The notes beneath the pieces are model-generated. The model ran no database searches. It worked only from the letters and a program-made list of their open reading frames with translations, and was not told the origin of the DNA. DNA of 37,118 bases, from positions 1 to 37,118 of the forward strand of contig CANPVS010000021.1 of NCBI GenBank assembly GCA_947581795.1. The letters are read 5' to 3'. The translations under genes were made by a program, and so were the position numbers. The first letter of the stretch is position 1. Every line of letters begins with the position of its first letter. The DNA comes from an uncultured Oscillospiraceae bacterium (GTDB lineage: Bacteria > Bacillota > Clostridia > Oscillospirales > Oscillospiraceae). Below are positions 23,655 to 29,780 of this stretch, one piece after another.

Positions 23655-24776
23655 TCAATATACCCGCAGCTGTTTGTCCCCCAGCTTGGTCTCGTCCACC
23701 AGGTAGGTGTAGGCCTCGGGTACCGTGACGGTGTTGGGGTCCCCGTCGCTCACATACACCGGGTCCCGCTCGTTTCTGAGCCACCACTCGAAGTCGCAGT
23801 CCTCCGCCATATAGCCGGTGCCCCGCACCCGGTGGATGCCATAGGGGTTGAAGTCGGGATTGACCGGGGAGACAGACGGGTCCCAGCCCACCTCCACCAC
23901 GCCCTTGTTCTCATAGGGCACGCCCTCGTATACGCCCCGCTTGATGTGCTCGAACAGGTCGTCCGTCAGGCCGCCGAAGGGCAGCGAGAAGCTGGTGAAC
24001 GTGTAGCCCTCTATGAGGTCGTACATGGCCGCCTGGTTCTTCCCCACCTCCCGGATGATGGTCTCCGCGTCCGTGGCGTTGGACATGTTGTAGTGGGTGT
24101 AGGTGTGGTTGCCGATCTCAAAACCCAGATCGATGAGATACTGGAGCCGCTCCTGGAGCGTCCCCGCCAGCTTCGGCCCCTCGGAGCGCTCCTCATAGAA
24201 GGGCGAGCCGCCGAGGTTTACATAAAATGTACCCGCCAGGCCGAAGTCGGGATGCTCCTTATAGAAGTCCAGCATGACCGCCACCGCGCAGTCCGGGTTC
24301 ACCGTGAGCTCGCCGTTCTCCTCGATCAGGCTGAACTGGCTGTAGGTGCCGTCGTCGAAGGTGAAGATGACGGGCCGGTATCCGGCTTCCACCTTGATCT
24401 CGTTGTTCAGAAAATCGTTCATGGAGGCCAGCCGGTAACCCTTGTCGTACAGCCTCTCCATGAGATCACGGAGATAGGAAAAGCTCTGGGTATAGCGCTT
24501 GAAATCGTCGGAGTACGACTCGTTGGGGTCCAGGCCCTCCGTGAACGCGTGGAACATGACGATGGGGATCTCCCCCGCCTCGTTGGGCTTCGTGGCCGCG
24601 AGGTCGATCTCCGGTGTGGGCTCCGGCGTCGCGGTGGGCTCCGCGGTGGGCTCCGGGCTGGGCGCGACCTCCGCGGCGGGCCCGCGGTCCCCGGTGAACC
24701 GGGTCATGACTACCGCCTCCAGTCCCACCGCCAGGGCCAATACCAGCAGAAGGATGACCAGTCGCTGCGTTTTCAT
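23655..24776 (-). CDS. Membrane-anchored polysaccharide deacetylase (CE4 family)
   Basis: A 373-residue extracellular protein with an N-terminal signal-anchor (residues 5-24), a Pro/Glu/Thr linker (about 35-60) and a NodB-type CE4 domain. Family motifs are visible: FTFDDGTYS near residue 137 (metal-binding TFDD), and IGNHTYTHYNMS near 218 (the H-x-x-x-H zinc pair, second motif). These enzymes remove acetyl groups from peptidoglycan or other glycans at the cell surface; the exact glycan is unknown. The later CE4 motifs are harder to place, with SLPFGG near 262 in the position of the usual RxPY/FG motif but lacking its Arg. AAGAGG precedes the ATG with a ten-base gap. Confidence 0.88.
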   Translation of the reverse strand: MKTQRLVILLLVLALAVGLEAVVMTRFTGDRGPAAEVAPSPEPTAEPTATPEPTPEIDLAATKPNEAGEIPIVMFHAFTEGLDPNESYSDDFKRYTQSFSYLRDLMERLYDKGYRLASMNDFLNNEIKVEAGYRPVIFTFDDGTYSQFSLIEENGELTVNPDCAVAVMLDFYKEHPDFGLAGTFYVNLGGSPFYEERSEGPKLAGTLQERLQYLIDLGFEIGNHTYTHYNMSNATDAETIIREVGKNQAAMYDLIEGYTFTSFSLPFGGLTDDLFEHIKRGVYEGVPYENKGVVEVGWDPSVSPVNPDFNPYGIHRVRGTGYMAEDCDFEWWLRNERDPVYVSDGDPNTVTVPEAYTYLVDETKLGDKQLRVY

Positions 24777-24811
24777 CTTTCCGTACCTCTTATTATTCTC
24801 TGTTACGCTTT

Positions 24812-24840
24812 AATTTATCACTTCCGTCCGCAGGAGTCAA
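24812..24840 (-). promoter_or_regulatory. Promoter for the deacetylase gene
   Basis: On the minus strand TTGACT (24835-24840), 17 bases, TAAATT (24812-24817), about 36 bases before the ATG. Confidence 0.65.
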
Positions 24841-24878
24841 ATATCAAAGGCGAACCGTTGAGTCTCATTGAAGCAAAC

Positions 24879-24902
24879 GCGGGACAGCCTATCCTGTCCC
24901 GC
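24879..24902 (-). terminator. Terminator after the small Cys-containing gene
   Basis: GCGGGACAG (24879-24887) pairs with CTGTCCCGC (24894-24902) around six bases; on the minus strand GTTTGCTTC follows, a weak T-run. Confidence 0.6.
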
Positions 24903-24909
24903 TCAGTAT

Positions 24910-25110
24910 TTACCGGCCCATGTCGTCATACTCCGGACACGTCTTGCATATTCTGTACGCCTCGTCCCAGCCACATAACGGCTTTTCATTGGCTGGGAGC
25001 ATGAGGCTGTTATCGCCTATGTTCGCCACGTCCCAGCACAGACCTTCTGGAATGTCCCGACCATAGATCGGACAGTATACCATCGTATCAGGAGCTTTCT
25101 GGTTATCCAT
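24910..25110 (-). CDS. Small Cys-containing protein of unknown function
   Basis: A 66-residue soluble protein with four cysteines (YCPIY, GLCWD, PLCGWD, ICKTC contributes two of the later ones), which could form a metal site or disulphides. It has a clear purine-rich region (GGGAGGGTAGAGG) before the ATG at 25110 and a hairpin after its stop, both supporting a real gene. I recall similar short proteins annotated only as hypothetical in clostridia, without assigned function. It lies in a short accessory patch between the deacetylase gene and tRNA-Val, divergent from the 26-residue peptide unit. Confidence 0.6.
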   Translation of the reverse strand: MDNQKAPDTMVYCPIYGRDIPEGLCWDVANIGDNSLMLPANEKPLCGWDEAYRICKTCPEYDDMGR

Positions 25111-25133
25111 ACCTCTACCCTCCCCCGCATAGC

Positions 25134-25162
25134 TTGCATTTTGTCGGTCCGTGTGCTATCCT
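25134..25162 (+). promoter_or_regulatory. Candidate promoter of the 26-residue peptide unit
   Basis: TTGCAT (25134-25139), 17 bases, TATCCT (25157-25162). The transcript would start near 25169 and begin with a small hairpin (CGGTGC, TACG loop, GCACCG). Confidence 0.45.
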
Positions 25163-25237
25163 GTCCACGGTGCTACGGCACCGGGGTGCTGAACAACGGC
25201 GGCGGTTGGCCACGATCCCCGAAAGGGGGTGAGGCTT

Positions 25238-25318
25238 ATGCGGATTACGCTACATATCGGACCTTACCGGGTCACGATCATAGTCGTGAGAAGCAGAAAC
25301 CGCCACCCTGCACGGTGA
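25238..25318 (+). CDS. Putative 26-residue basic peptide
   Basis: An ATG at 25238 follows AAGGGGGTGAGGCTT, a good ribosome site, and opens a 26-codon frame beginning MRITLHIGPYRVTIIVV and ending in a basic Arg/His-rich tail. There is no membrane helix. A longer overlapping frame on the same strand (25141-25332) has a weaker start. A promoter-like pair lies 100 bases upstream and a hairpin with TTTT follows, so a small mRNA of about 200 nucleotides is plausible. It could also be a structured non-coding RNA with a chance reading frame. No function is known to me. Confidence 0.4.
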   Translation: MRITLHIGPYRVTIIVVRSRNRHPAR

Positions 25319-25347
25319 CGGTTTCCATCTGAAATCTTAACCAATCA

Positions 25348-25375
25348 GGGCTAACCGCTGTCACAGCGCCCTTTT
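25348..25375 (+). terminator. Terminator-like hairpin after the peptide unit
   Basis: GGGC (25348-25351) pairs with GCCC (25368-25371) and GCTG with CAGC inside, with a five-base bulge; TTTT follows. Another imperfect hairpin spans about 25296-25323. Confidence 0.45.
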
Positions 25376-25441
25376 ATATGTTCATTATAGACCGCGCCCG
25401 GCTTGCCTGTCAAGTCCTAACAGAAAAACCGGAGCGCTTTT

Positions 25442-25636
25442 CAGGGCTCCCATGAAAGCCCTGCACAGCGGGTTTTCAATGTTCGCGCGGAGTCGCGCGT
25501 CAATTCGCAGCAAAGCGGAGAATTGGTTTAGGCGGGATTCACTCCCGCCGTTAAAAACTAAATCGGTGCTGAGGCCCGCCCCGCCGGGCCGAAAGCCCAA
25601 ACGAAAGGACACGCTTTCGCGTGTCCTTTCGTTTGG
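25442..25636. repeat. Tandem field of unrelated palindromes
   Basis: Six back-to-back inverted repeats in 195 bases: 25442-25463 (CAGGGCT/AGCCCTG), 25484-25499 (CGCGCG/CGCGCG), 25501-25525 (CAATTC/GAATTG), 25531-25549 (GGCGGGA/TCCCGCC), 25573-25590 (GGCCCG/CGGGCC), and a perfect 18-bp stem at 25597-25636 that runs into the tRNA-Val 3' copy. More GC palindromes follow to 25720. No believable gene lies here; the open frames on both strands are low-complexity Arg/Ser runs. Confidence 0.7.
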
Positions 25637-25660
25637 TGGACGATACAAGACTCGAACTTG
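25633..25660 (-). repeat. Duplicate of the tRNA-Val 3' end
   Basis: These 28 bases are identical to 25794-25821, the 3' end of tRNA-Val including CCA, half of the T arm and the acceptor strand, in the same orientation 161 bases away. In both copies a long perfect hairpin directly adjoins the CCA end. The rest of a tRNA is missing, so this is a fragment, not a second gene. Confidence 0.85.
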
Positions 25661-25724
25661 CGGCGGTCCGGCGCTTCGCGCCCGGCTCCGCCGCCGGTTC
25701 CGCCGCCGCAAGCGGCGGCTCAAT

Positions 25725-25741
25725 GAGGTCACAAGTTCGAG
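25725..25741 (+). repeat. Inverted copy of the tRNA-Val T arm
   Basis: These 17 bases (GAGGTCACAAGTTCGAG) equal the variable-loop/T-arm part of tRNA-Val but lie on the opposite strand to the gene, between the 3'-end fragment and the intact tRNA. Confidence 0.8.
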
Positions 25742-25751
25742 ACCACCGTTG

Positions 25752-25794
25752 AAAAATATGAACAACCGGGGATAACATCCCCGGTTGTTCATAT
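25752..25794 (-). terminator. tRNA-Val terminator
   Basis: A perfect 18-bp stem (25756-25773 with 25777-25794) with a three-base loop, followed on the minus strand by a T5 run. It begins directly after the CCA of the tRNA. Confidence 0.9.
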
Positions 25795-25870
25795 TGGTGG
25801 ACGATACAAGACTCGAACTTGTGACCTCCCGCACGTCAAGCGGATGCGCTACCAGCTGCGCCAATCGTCC
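25795..25870 (-). tRNA. tRNA-Val (anticodon GAC)
   Basis: A 76-base cloverleaf with encoded CCA: acceptor GGACGAT/ATCGTCC, D stem GCGC/GCGC, anticodon stem TCCGC/GCGGG with loop TTGACGT (anticodon GAC, reads GUC and GUU), T arm ACAAG-TTCGAGT-CTTGT, discriminator A. A promoter lies 15 bases upstream and a strong terminator follows at once, so it is a single-gene unit. Confidence 0.95.
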
Positions 25871-25884
25871 GTTTCAGCCTGCTT

Positions 25885-25913
25885 ATTCTATCGCATATCC
25901 CCGGCCTTGTCAA
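25885..25913 (-). promoter_or_regulatory. Promoter of tRNA-Val
   Basis: On the minus strand TTGACA (25908-25913), 17 bases, TAGAAT (25885-25890). Confidence 0.85.
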
Positions 25914-25923
25914 GGACAAATTC

Positions 25924-25955
25924 AAAAGCCTGCGCCCGGCCGGGCGCAGGCTTTT
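25924..25955 (-). terminator. Terminator after the zinc-ribbon/Ig-like gene
   Basis: A perfect 32-base palindrome, 25924-25955, with GC core and AAAA/TTTT ends, 13 bases after the stop codon. Confidence 0.85.
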
Positions 25956-25967
25956 CCAATATAAATG

Positions 25968-26636
25968 TCAGCTGTTAGGGTCGTAGACGTGGATGGGGAT
26001 GGTGCCCGTGCCCCGGGGATCGTCACTGACCTTCACGGAGATGGTAACGTCGCCGGGCCCAACGATCTTGATGGTGCCCACGGGCCCGTCGCCCTCCACG
26101 GTGGCGACCTCCTCGTTATCGCTGGTCCACTCAGGCGTGCTGGCGACCTCGCCGGGATACCAGGACACGGTAAAGGTATAATCCGAATCACCGACCTTGG
26201 CCCAGAAGCCGTTGCCGTTATAGTCCAGCTCGGGCTGATAGGATCCCCTGATGCTGACGCTGGTGATCTGCGGCGCGGGCGAGGGCTGAGGAGACGGCGA
26301 GGGCGTGGGAGGCGCGGGCGGGGTGATCTGGGCCTCGGCGTCGATCTGGGACTGGATCTCCTCCGCCGCGGACACATCCTTCCCCACATTGACGGACACG
26401 ATGGTGATGGTGAGGATGATGACGGCCAGCAAAATAACGCCGCCGATGAGCATCTGCATATTTACCGCCTCGGCCGCGTTCTTCGCGGCGGGCGTGCTGG
26501 GCACGGTGCTGTCCGTCTCGGGGACAGCGCTGCGTACCGTCTTTGTCTTTTTGGTACCGCAATAAGGGCAGCGGCTGCGGAACGAAGGATACTGCCGATG
26601 GCAGCGCCGGCAGGTCGTATTGGGTACGATATTCAT
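25968..26636 (-). CDS. Zinc-ribbon membrane protein with extracellular Ig-like (Big_2-type) domain
   Basis: A 222-residue protein. The N-terminus is a zinc ribbon with two Cys pairs (CRRC near residue 9, CPYC near 23), followed by a Ser/Thr-rich stretch, one membrane helix (about 61-83, GGVILLAVIILTITIVSV), a Pro/Ser linker (about 107-122) and a C-terminal beta-rich domain with ITSVSIRGSY and VATVEGDGPVGTIKIVGPGDVTISV, typical of bacterial Ig-like Big_2 folds. Topology is therefore cytoplasmic zinc ribbon, outside Ig domain. Function is unknown; such proteins are common in clostridia. It has its own promoter, with a TGTAACTTTT element in the spacer, and a strong terminator. Confidence 0.82.
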   Translation of the reverse strand: MNIVPNTTCRRCHRQYPSFRSRCPYCGTKKTKTVRSAVPETDSTVPSTPAAKNAAEAVNMQMLIGGVILLAVIILTITIVSVNVGKDVSAAEEIQSQIDAEAQITPPAPPTPSPSPQPSPAPQITSVSIRGSYQPELDYNGNGFWAKVGDSDYTFTVSWYPGEVASTPEWTSDNEEVATVEGDGPVGTIKIVGPGDVTISVKVSDDPRGTGTIPIHVYDPNS

Positions 26637-26650
26637 TCGATCACACCTTT

Positions 26651-26689
26651 CTGTAACGCAATTATAACAAAAGTTACAGAAAGATACAA
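26651..26689 (-). promoter_or_regulatory. Promoter with an inverted repeat across the -10 box
   Basis: On the minus strand TTGTAT (26684-26689), 17 bases, TATAAT (26661-26666). CTGTAAC (26651-26657) and GTTACAG (26673-26679) form a 7-bp inverted repeat with 15 bases between, enclosing the -10 box, so a repressor site is likely. The spacing recalls BirA-type sites but the sequence is not a clear match. Confidence 0.6.
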
Positions 26690-26751
26690 GCCCTTTTTGC
26701 GGTCAATATCCACTTTTTTGCGATTTTTTTGGTAAAATTCCTACAAATTAT

Positions 26752-28104
26752 TCAAACGGTAAGGGTCCCGGTCTCGTCTTCCAGCAAAATGAGTATCTTT
26801 TCCTGGTCCCCGGTCTGGGCGTTCACGTACATGAGATACCGGTCCCCGTCCTCCGCCTGGCAGAGAAATTCATGGCAGTACCGCTCCTGGCCGCCCTCGG
26901 TGGGGATGATGGCCATGGCGTGGTCCTGGACGGACAGAGTCTTGGCCAGGCCCGCCTGGGCCTTCTCCTCGGAGACGGCTGTCTCGGGGATGGTCCGCTT
27001 GGTATGGGCGGTGATATACCCCTTGGCGTCATAGCTCATAAGCGCGCCCGTATCCAGGGCCACCCCCACCTTGATGAGGTCCGGATAGCAGCGCACCCCC
27101 TGCTCAGAGTGCTCGAAGTTCACCAGCAGCACGCCGCCGGACACTGTGTGATAGCTCTCCTCCAGGCCCTTCAGGCCCCAGCCCCGGATCAGGTCCCCGG
27201 CGATGCCAAGACCCTGCTCCACGGTGTATACCGCCTCGCCCACGGGCCGGGACCCGATGACAGACCATATCTCGCCGCCCTGCTTCGTCACGTACACGGT
27301 GTACTCGCCGCCGCCCATGCGTCCGGCGCATATCCAGCAGGGCACGTCGCCGCCGCACTCCCCTGCGGAGCGCATCTCCGAGGCGGCCACGTCCAGAAAC
27401 TTGGCGGCCTTCTTGAGAGCGGCCTCCTCGTCGATCTCCTCCCGGCCCTCCAGATAGAGGGCCTCCCGGCTGGCCATGGTGGCGGAGAAGGGCCCGTCGT
27501 AGATGAGGGTGGGCAGCTCGGGGAACTCCTGCTCAATGGTCTGAAAGGCCTCCCCCGCCAGGGGCGGCTGGTCCTCCCCGCCCTCGGCGGCGGAGGTCCG
27601 GGCATATACCTCATCCAGGGAGAGCTGGCCCAGGGCCATGCGGCTTTGCATATCCTGCAGGTTCAGCTTCATGACGGAGGCCGTGTCCGCCAGACTCTGC
27701 AGGTTTTGAAGCTCCTCGTCGGAGTAGCCGCCGCTGCGGCCCACGTTCCGGGCCAGGGCGTTGGCGTAGTCTCCCGCTTTGGCCACAAAGCTGGCGGTCT
27801 GTTCCAGCTCCTGGGAGGCGTAGGGCAGAGATTCCAGCGCCGTCTGGGCCGTCATGGCCCGGCCGAATATCTGGGTGCACAGGGCGCCGGACAGCGCCGG
27901 GTCGGAGATATAGACGCTCTTTTCCAGGTCGTTGGAAAGCTCGCTGACGCTGGTCACCAGTTCGTCGAAGGCCCGCTCGGTGCTGGCCTTGGCGTACAGG
28001 CCCAGAGCGTTGGCTTTGCGGGTGCCCCGGATGGCGAACACCCCCGCCACCACCAGCGCCGCGGACAAAAACGTGATAATGCGTATCGCAGGTCGTTTTT
28101 TCAT
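26752..28104 (-). CDS. ypeB: Spore germination protein YpeB
   Basis: YpeB is needed for deposition and activity of the spore cortex-lytic enzyme SleB during germination. The 450-residue protein has an N-terminal signal-anchor (about residues 8-25), a helical N-terminal half (ERAFDELVTSVSELSNDLEK, near 43-62) and the C-terminal half made of PepSY-like repeats (EEAALKKAAKFLDV near 226, VEQGLGIAGDLIRGWGLKGL near 297, EEKAQAGLAKTLSV near 379). Length equals that of Bacillus YpeB (450). sleB, which usually precedes ypeB, is absent here; gltX lies upstream. A hairpin (28109-28149) encloses the ribosome site GAGAGGTG. It supports a spore-forming lineage. Confidence 0.9.
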   Translation of the reverse strand: MKKRPAIRIITFLSAALVVAGVFAIRGTRKANALGLYAKASTERAFDELVTSVSELSNDLEKSVYISDPALSGALCTQIFGRAMTAQTALESLPYASQELEQTASFVAKAGDYANALARNVGRSGGYSDEELQNLQSLADTASVMKLNLQDMQSRMALGQLSLDEVYARTSAAEGGEDQPPLAGEAFQTIEQEFPELPTLIYDGPFSATMASREALYLEGREEIDEEAALKKAAKFLDVAASEMRSAGECGGDVPCWICAGRMGGGEYTVYVTKQGGEIWSVIGSRPVGEAVYTVEQGLGIAGDLIRGWGLKGLEESYHTVSGGVLLVNFEHSEQGVRCYPDLIKVGVALDTGALMSYDAKGYITAHTKRTIPETAVSEEKAQAGLAKTLSVQDHAMAIIPTEGGQERYCHEFLCQAEDGDRYLMYVNAQTGDQEKILILLEDETGTLTV

Positions 28105-28108
28105 AAAG

Positions 28109-28149
28109 AATACACCTCTCTGAGTATTTTGTCCCCGGAGAGGTGTATT
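28109..28149 (-). promoter_or_regulatory. Hairpin between gltX and ypeB enclosing the ypeB ribosome site
   Basis: AATACACCTCTC (28109-28120) pairs perfectly with GAGAGGTGTATT (28138-28149) around 17 bases. On the minus strand the 3' arm holds GAGAGGTG, the ribosome site of ypeB. It could act as a weak gltX terminator or a translational switch. Confidence 0.6.
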
Positions 28150-28170
28150 TTGAATATCAAATTATGCCAG

Positions 28171-29643
28171 TCAGGACAGTCTCGCAATGCCGTCTTTCAT
28201 ACGGCGCAGGGTCTCGTCCTTCCCCAGGATGCGGCAGATCTCCACCGCGCCGCCCGGGGTCACGGCGGTGCCGGTGACGGCGATGCGCACGGGCCACATG
28301 AGCTTGGCGTTCTTCACTTCCAGCTTTTCCGCCAGGCCCACCAGGGCGTCATGGATGTGCTCGTCGTCCCAGGCGTCCACCGCCTCCAGCATCGGCAGGG
28401 CCGCGTTCAGCATCTGCAGGGCGCTTTCTTTGTCGCTCTTGGACTTCTTGTGGACGTAGAGCTCCGTGTCGTACTCCGGCAAGGCGTCGAAAAAGCCCAG
28501 CTTGCCGGGGATCTCCGTGAGCACCTCGGTGCGCTGCTGCAGGAGAGCGGCGATGGCAGCCGGGTCGATGGCCGGGTCCTTCACCGCCTGGCGGATGTAG
28601 GGCTCCGCCACCTTTGCGAATTCCGCCGGGTCCATGGCCCGGATGTACTCGGCGTTGAAATAGGTGAGCTTTTCGATGTCGAAGATGGCCTGGCTCTTGG
28701 AGATGCCGGAAAGGTCAAAGGCCTCGGCCAGCTCCTTGATGGAGTAGATCTCCCGCTCCCCGCCGGGGGCCCAACCGAGCAATGCCACATAGTTCACGAT
28801 GGCAGCCCGGAGATAGCCCTTCTCCACCAGGTCCTCATAGGAGGGGTCCCCGTGTCGCTTCGACATCTTGTTGTGGGCGTCCCGCATGACCGGCGAGCAG
28901 TGGACATACTTGGGCACATCCCAGCCAAAGCCCTCGTAGAGCAGATTGTACTTGGGGGAGCTTGCCAGGTACTCCGAGCCCCGGACCACGTGGGTGATGC
29001 CCATCAGGTGGTCGTCTATCACGTTGGCGAAGTTATAGGTGGGCAGGCCGTCCCGCTTAATGAGCACCTGATCGTCCAGGTCCTTGTTGGGGGCGGTCAC
29101 GTCGCCGAATATCTCGTCATGGAAGGTGGTGGAGCCCTCCCTGGGTATCTTCTGGCGGATGACATAGGGCATCCCCGCGTCCAGGCGGCGCTTTACCTCC
29201 TCCGGGGGCAGGTCCCGGCAGGGGTCCTCGGCCCGGTCGAATGTACCGCTGTCCTCCTCGGACTCCGCCTTGTCGCAGAAGCAGTAATAGGCGTGGCCCC
29301 GCTCCACCAGCCGCTGGGCGAAGGGCAGGTAGAGCCCCCGGCGCTCGGTCTGCACATAGGGGCCTACGGGGCCGCCCTTGTCCGGGCCCTCGTCCCAGTC
29401 CAGGCCGCAGTCGGTGAGCGTCCGGTAGATCACGTCCACCGCGCCCTCCACCAGCCGGTTCTGGTCGGTGTCCTCGATGCGCAGGAGGAACTTGCCCCCG
29501 TTGTGGCGGGCGATGCACCAGGTATACAGCGCCGTGCGCAGATTGCCCACGTGCATATACCCCGTAGGGCTGGGGGCGAAGCGGGTGCGCACCTCCCCCT
29601 TGGGGATGCGGCTCTCCAGGTCCTCAAAATATTTATCGTCCAT
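28171..29643 (-). CDS. gltX: Glutamate--tRNA ligase GltX
   Basis: Class I aminoacyl-tRNA synthetase that charges tRNA-Glu (and often tRNA-Gln in Firmicutes, with later amidation). The 490-residue protein has RFAPSPTGYMHVGN near residues 21-34 (HIGH motif as HVGN), LRIEDTDQNR near 58, and KMSKRHGD near 258 (KMSKS variant). A start 12 codons upstream exists, but the promoter at 29675-29703 places transcription after it, and GAGG lies eight bases before the ATG at 29643. It is divergent from trpS and shares a -35 region with it. Confidence 0.96.
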   Translation of the reverse strand: MDDKYFEDLESRIPKGEVRTRFAPSPTGYMHVGNLRTALYTWCIARHNGGKFLLRIEDTDQNRLVEGAVDVIYRTLTDCGLDWDEGPDKGGPVGPYVQTERRGLYLPFAQRLVERGHAYYCFCDKAESEEDSGTFDRAEDPCRDLPPEEVKRRLDAGMPYVIRQKIPREGSTTFHDEIFGDVTAPNKDLDDQVLIKRDGLPTYNFANVIDDHLMGITHVVRGSEYLASSPKYNLLYEGFGWDVPKYVHCSPVMRDAHNKMSKRHGDPSYEDLVEKGYLRAAIVNYVALLGWAPGGEREIYSIKELAEAFDLSGISKSQAIFDIEKLTYFNAEYIRAMDPAEFAKVAEPYIRQAVKDPAIDPAAIAALLQQRTEVLTEIPGKLGFFDALPEYDTELYVHKKSKSDKESALQMLNAALPMLEAVDAWDDEHIHDALVGLAEKLEVKNAKLMWPVRIAVTGTAVTPGGAVEICRILGKDETLRRMKDGIARLS

Positions 29644-29674
29644 CGTATCAGCCTCGTTTTCTCGAACTTCAATT

Positions 29675-29703
29675 AGCATATTTTATTCTTGTCCGCTTGT
29701 CAA
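29675..29703 (-). promoter_or_regulatory. Promoter of gltX, overlapping that of trpS
   Basis: On the minus strand TTGACA (29698-29703), 17 bases, TATGCT (29675-29680). Confidence 0.7.
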
Positions 29704-29725
29704 GAAAAATCAGGTGTGTTATTAT
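29697..29725 (+). promoter_or_regulatory. Promoter of trpS, overlapping that of gltX
   Basis: TTGTCA (29697-29702), 17 bases, TATTAT (29720-29725). Its -35 box shares five bases with the opposite gltX -35 box. No T-box leader is present. Confidence 0.7.
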
Positions 29726-29780
29726 ATTTAGTTGTAAAAGCAAAAAGATGCGGCACGCAAGCCGTGGAAAGCGTGGAGTT

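Noticed and set aside
25633..25793. Direct tRNA repeats as attL/attR of an integrated element
   Set aside because: Only 161 bases lie between them, with no integrase or cargo; the xerD gene 15 kb away has the look of a housekeeping recombinase.
25385..25864. Open frames of 60-160 codons across tRNA-Val and the palindrome field
   Set aside because: Their sequence includes translated tRNA pieces (SSSLVSST, YKTRTC) and Arg-rich palindromes; this is a known annotation artefact near tRNA genes.
26651..26679. BirA (biotin) operator
   Set aside because: The half-site CTGTAAC and 15-base spacing are only partly similar, and the gene behind it has no link to biotin.
29704..29780. T-box riboswitch before trpS
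   Set aside because: The leader is about 50 bases and has no specifier stem or TGGNACCGCG-type bulge.
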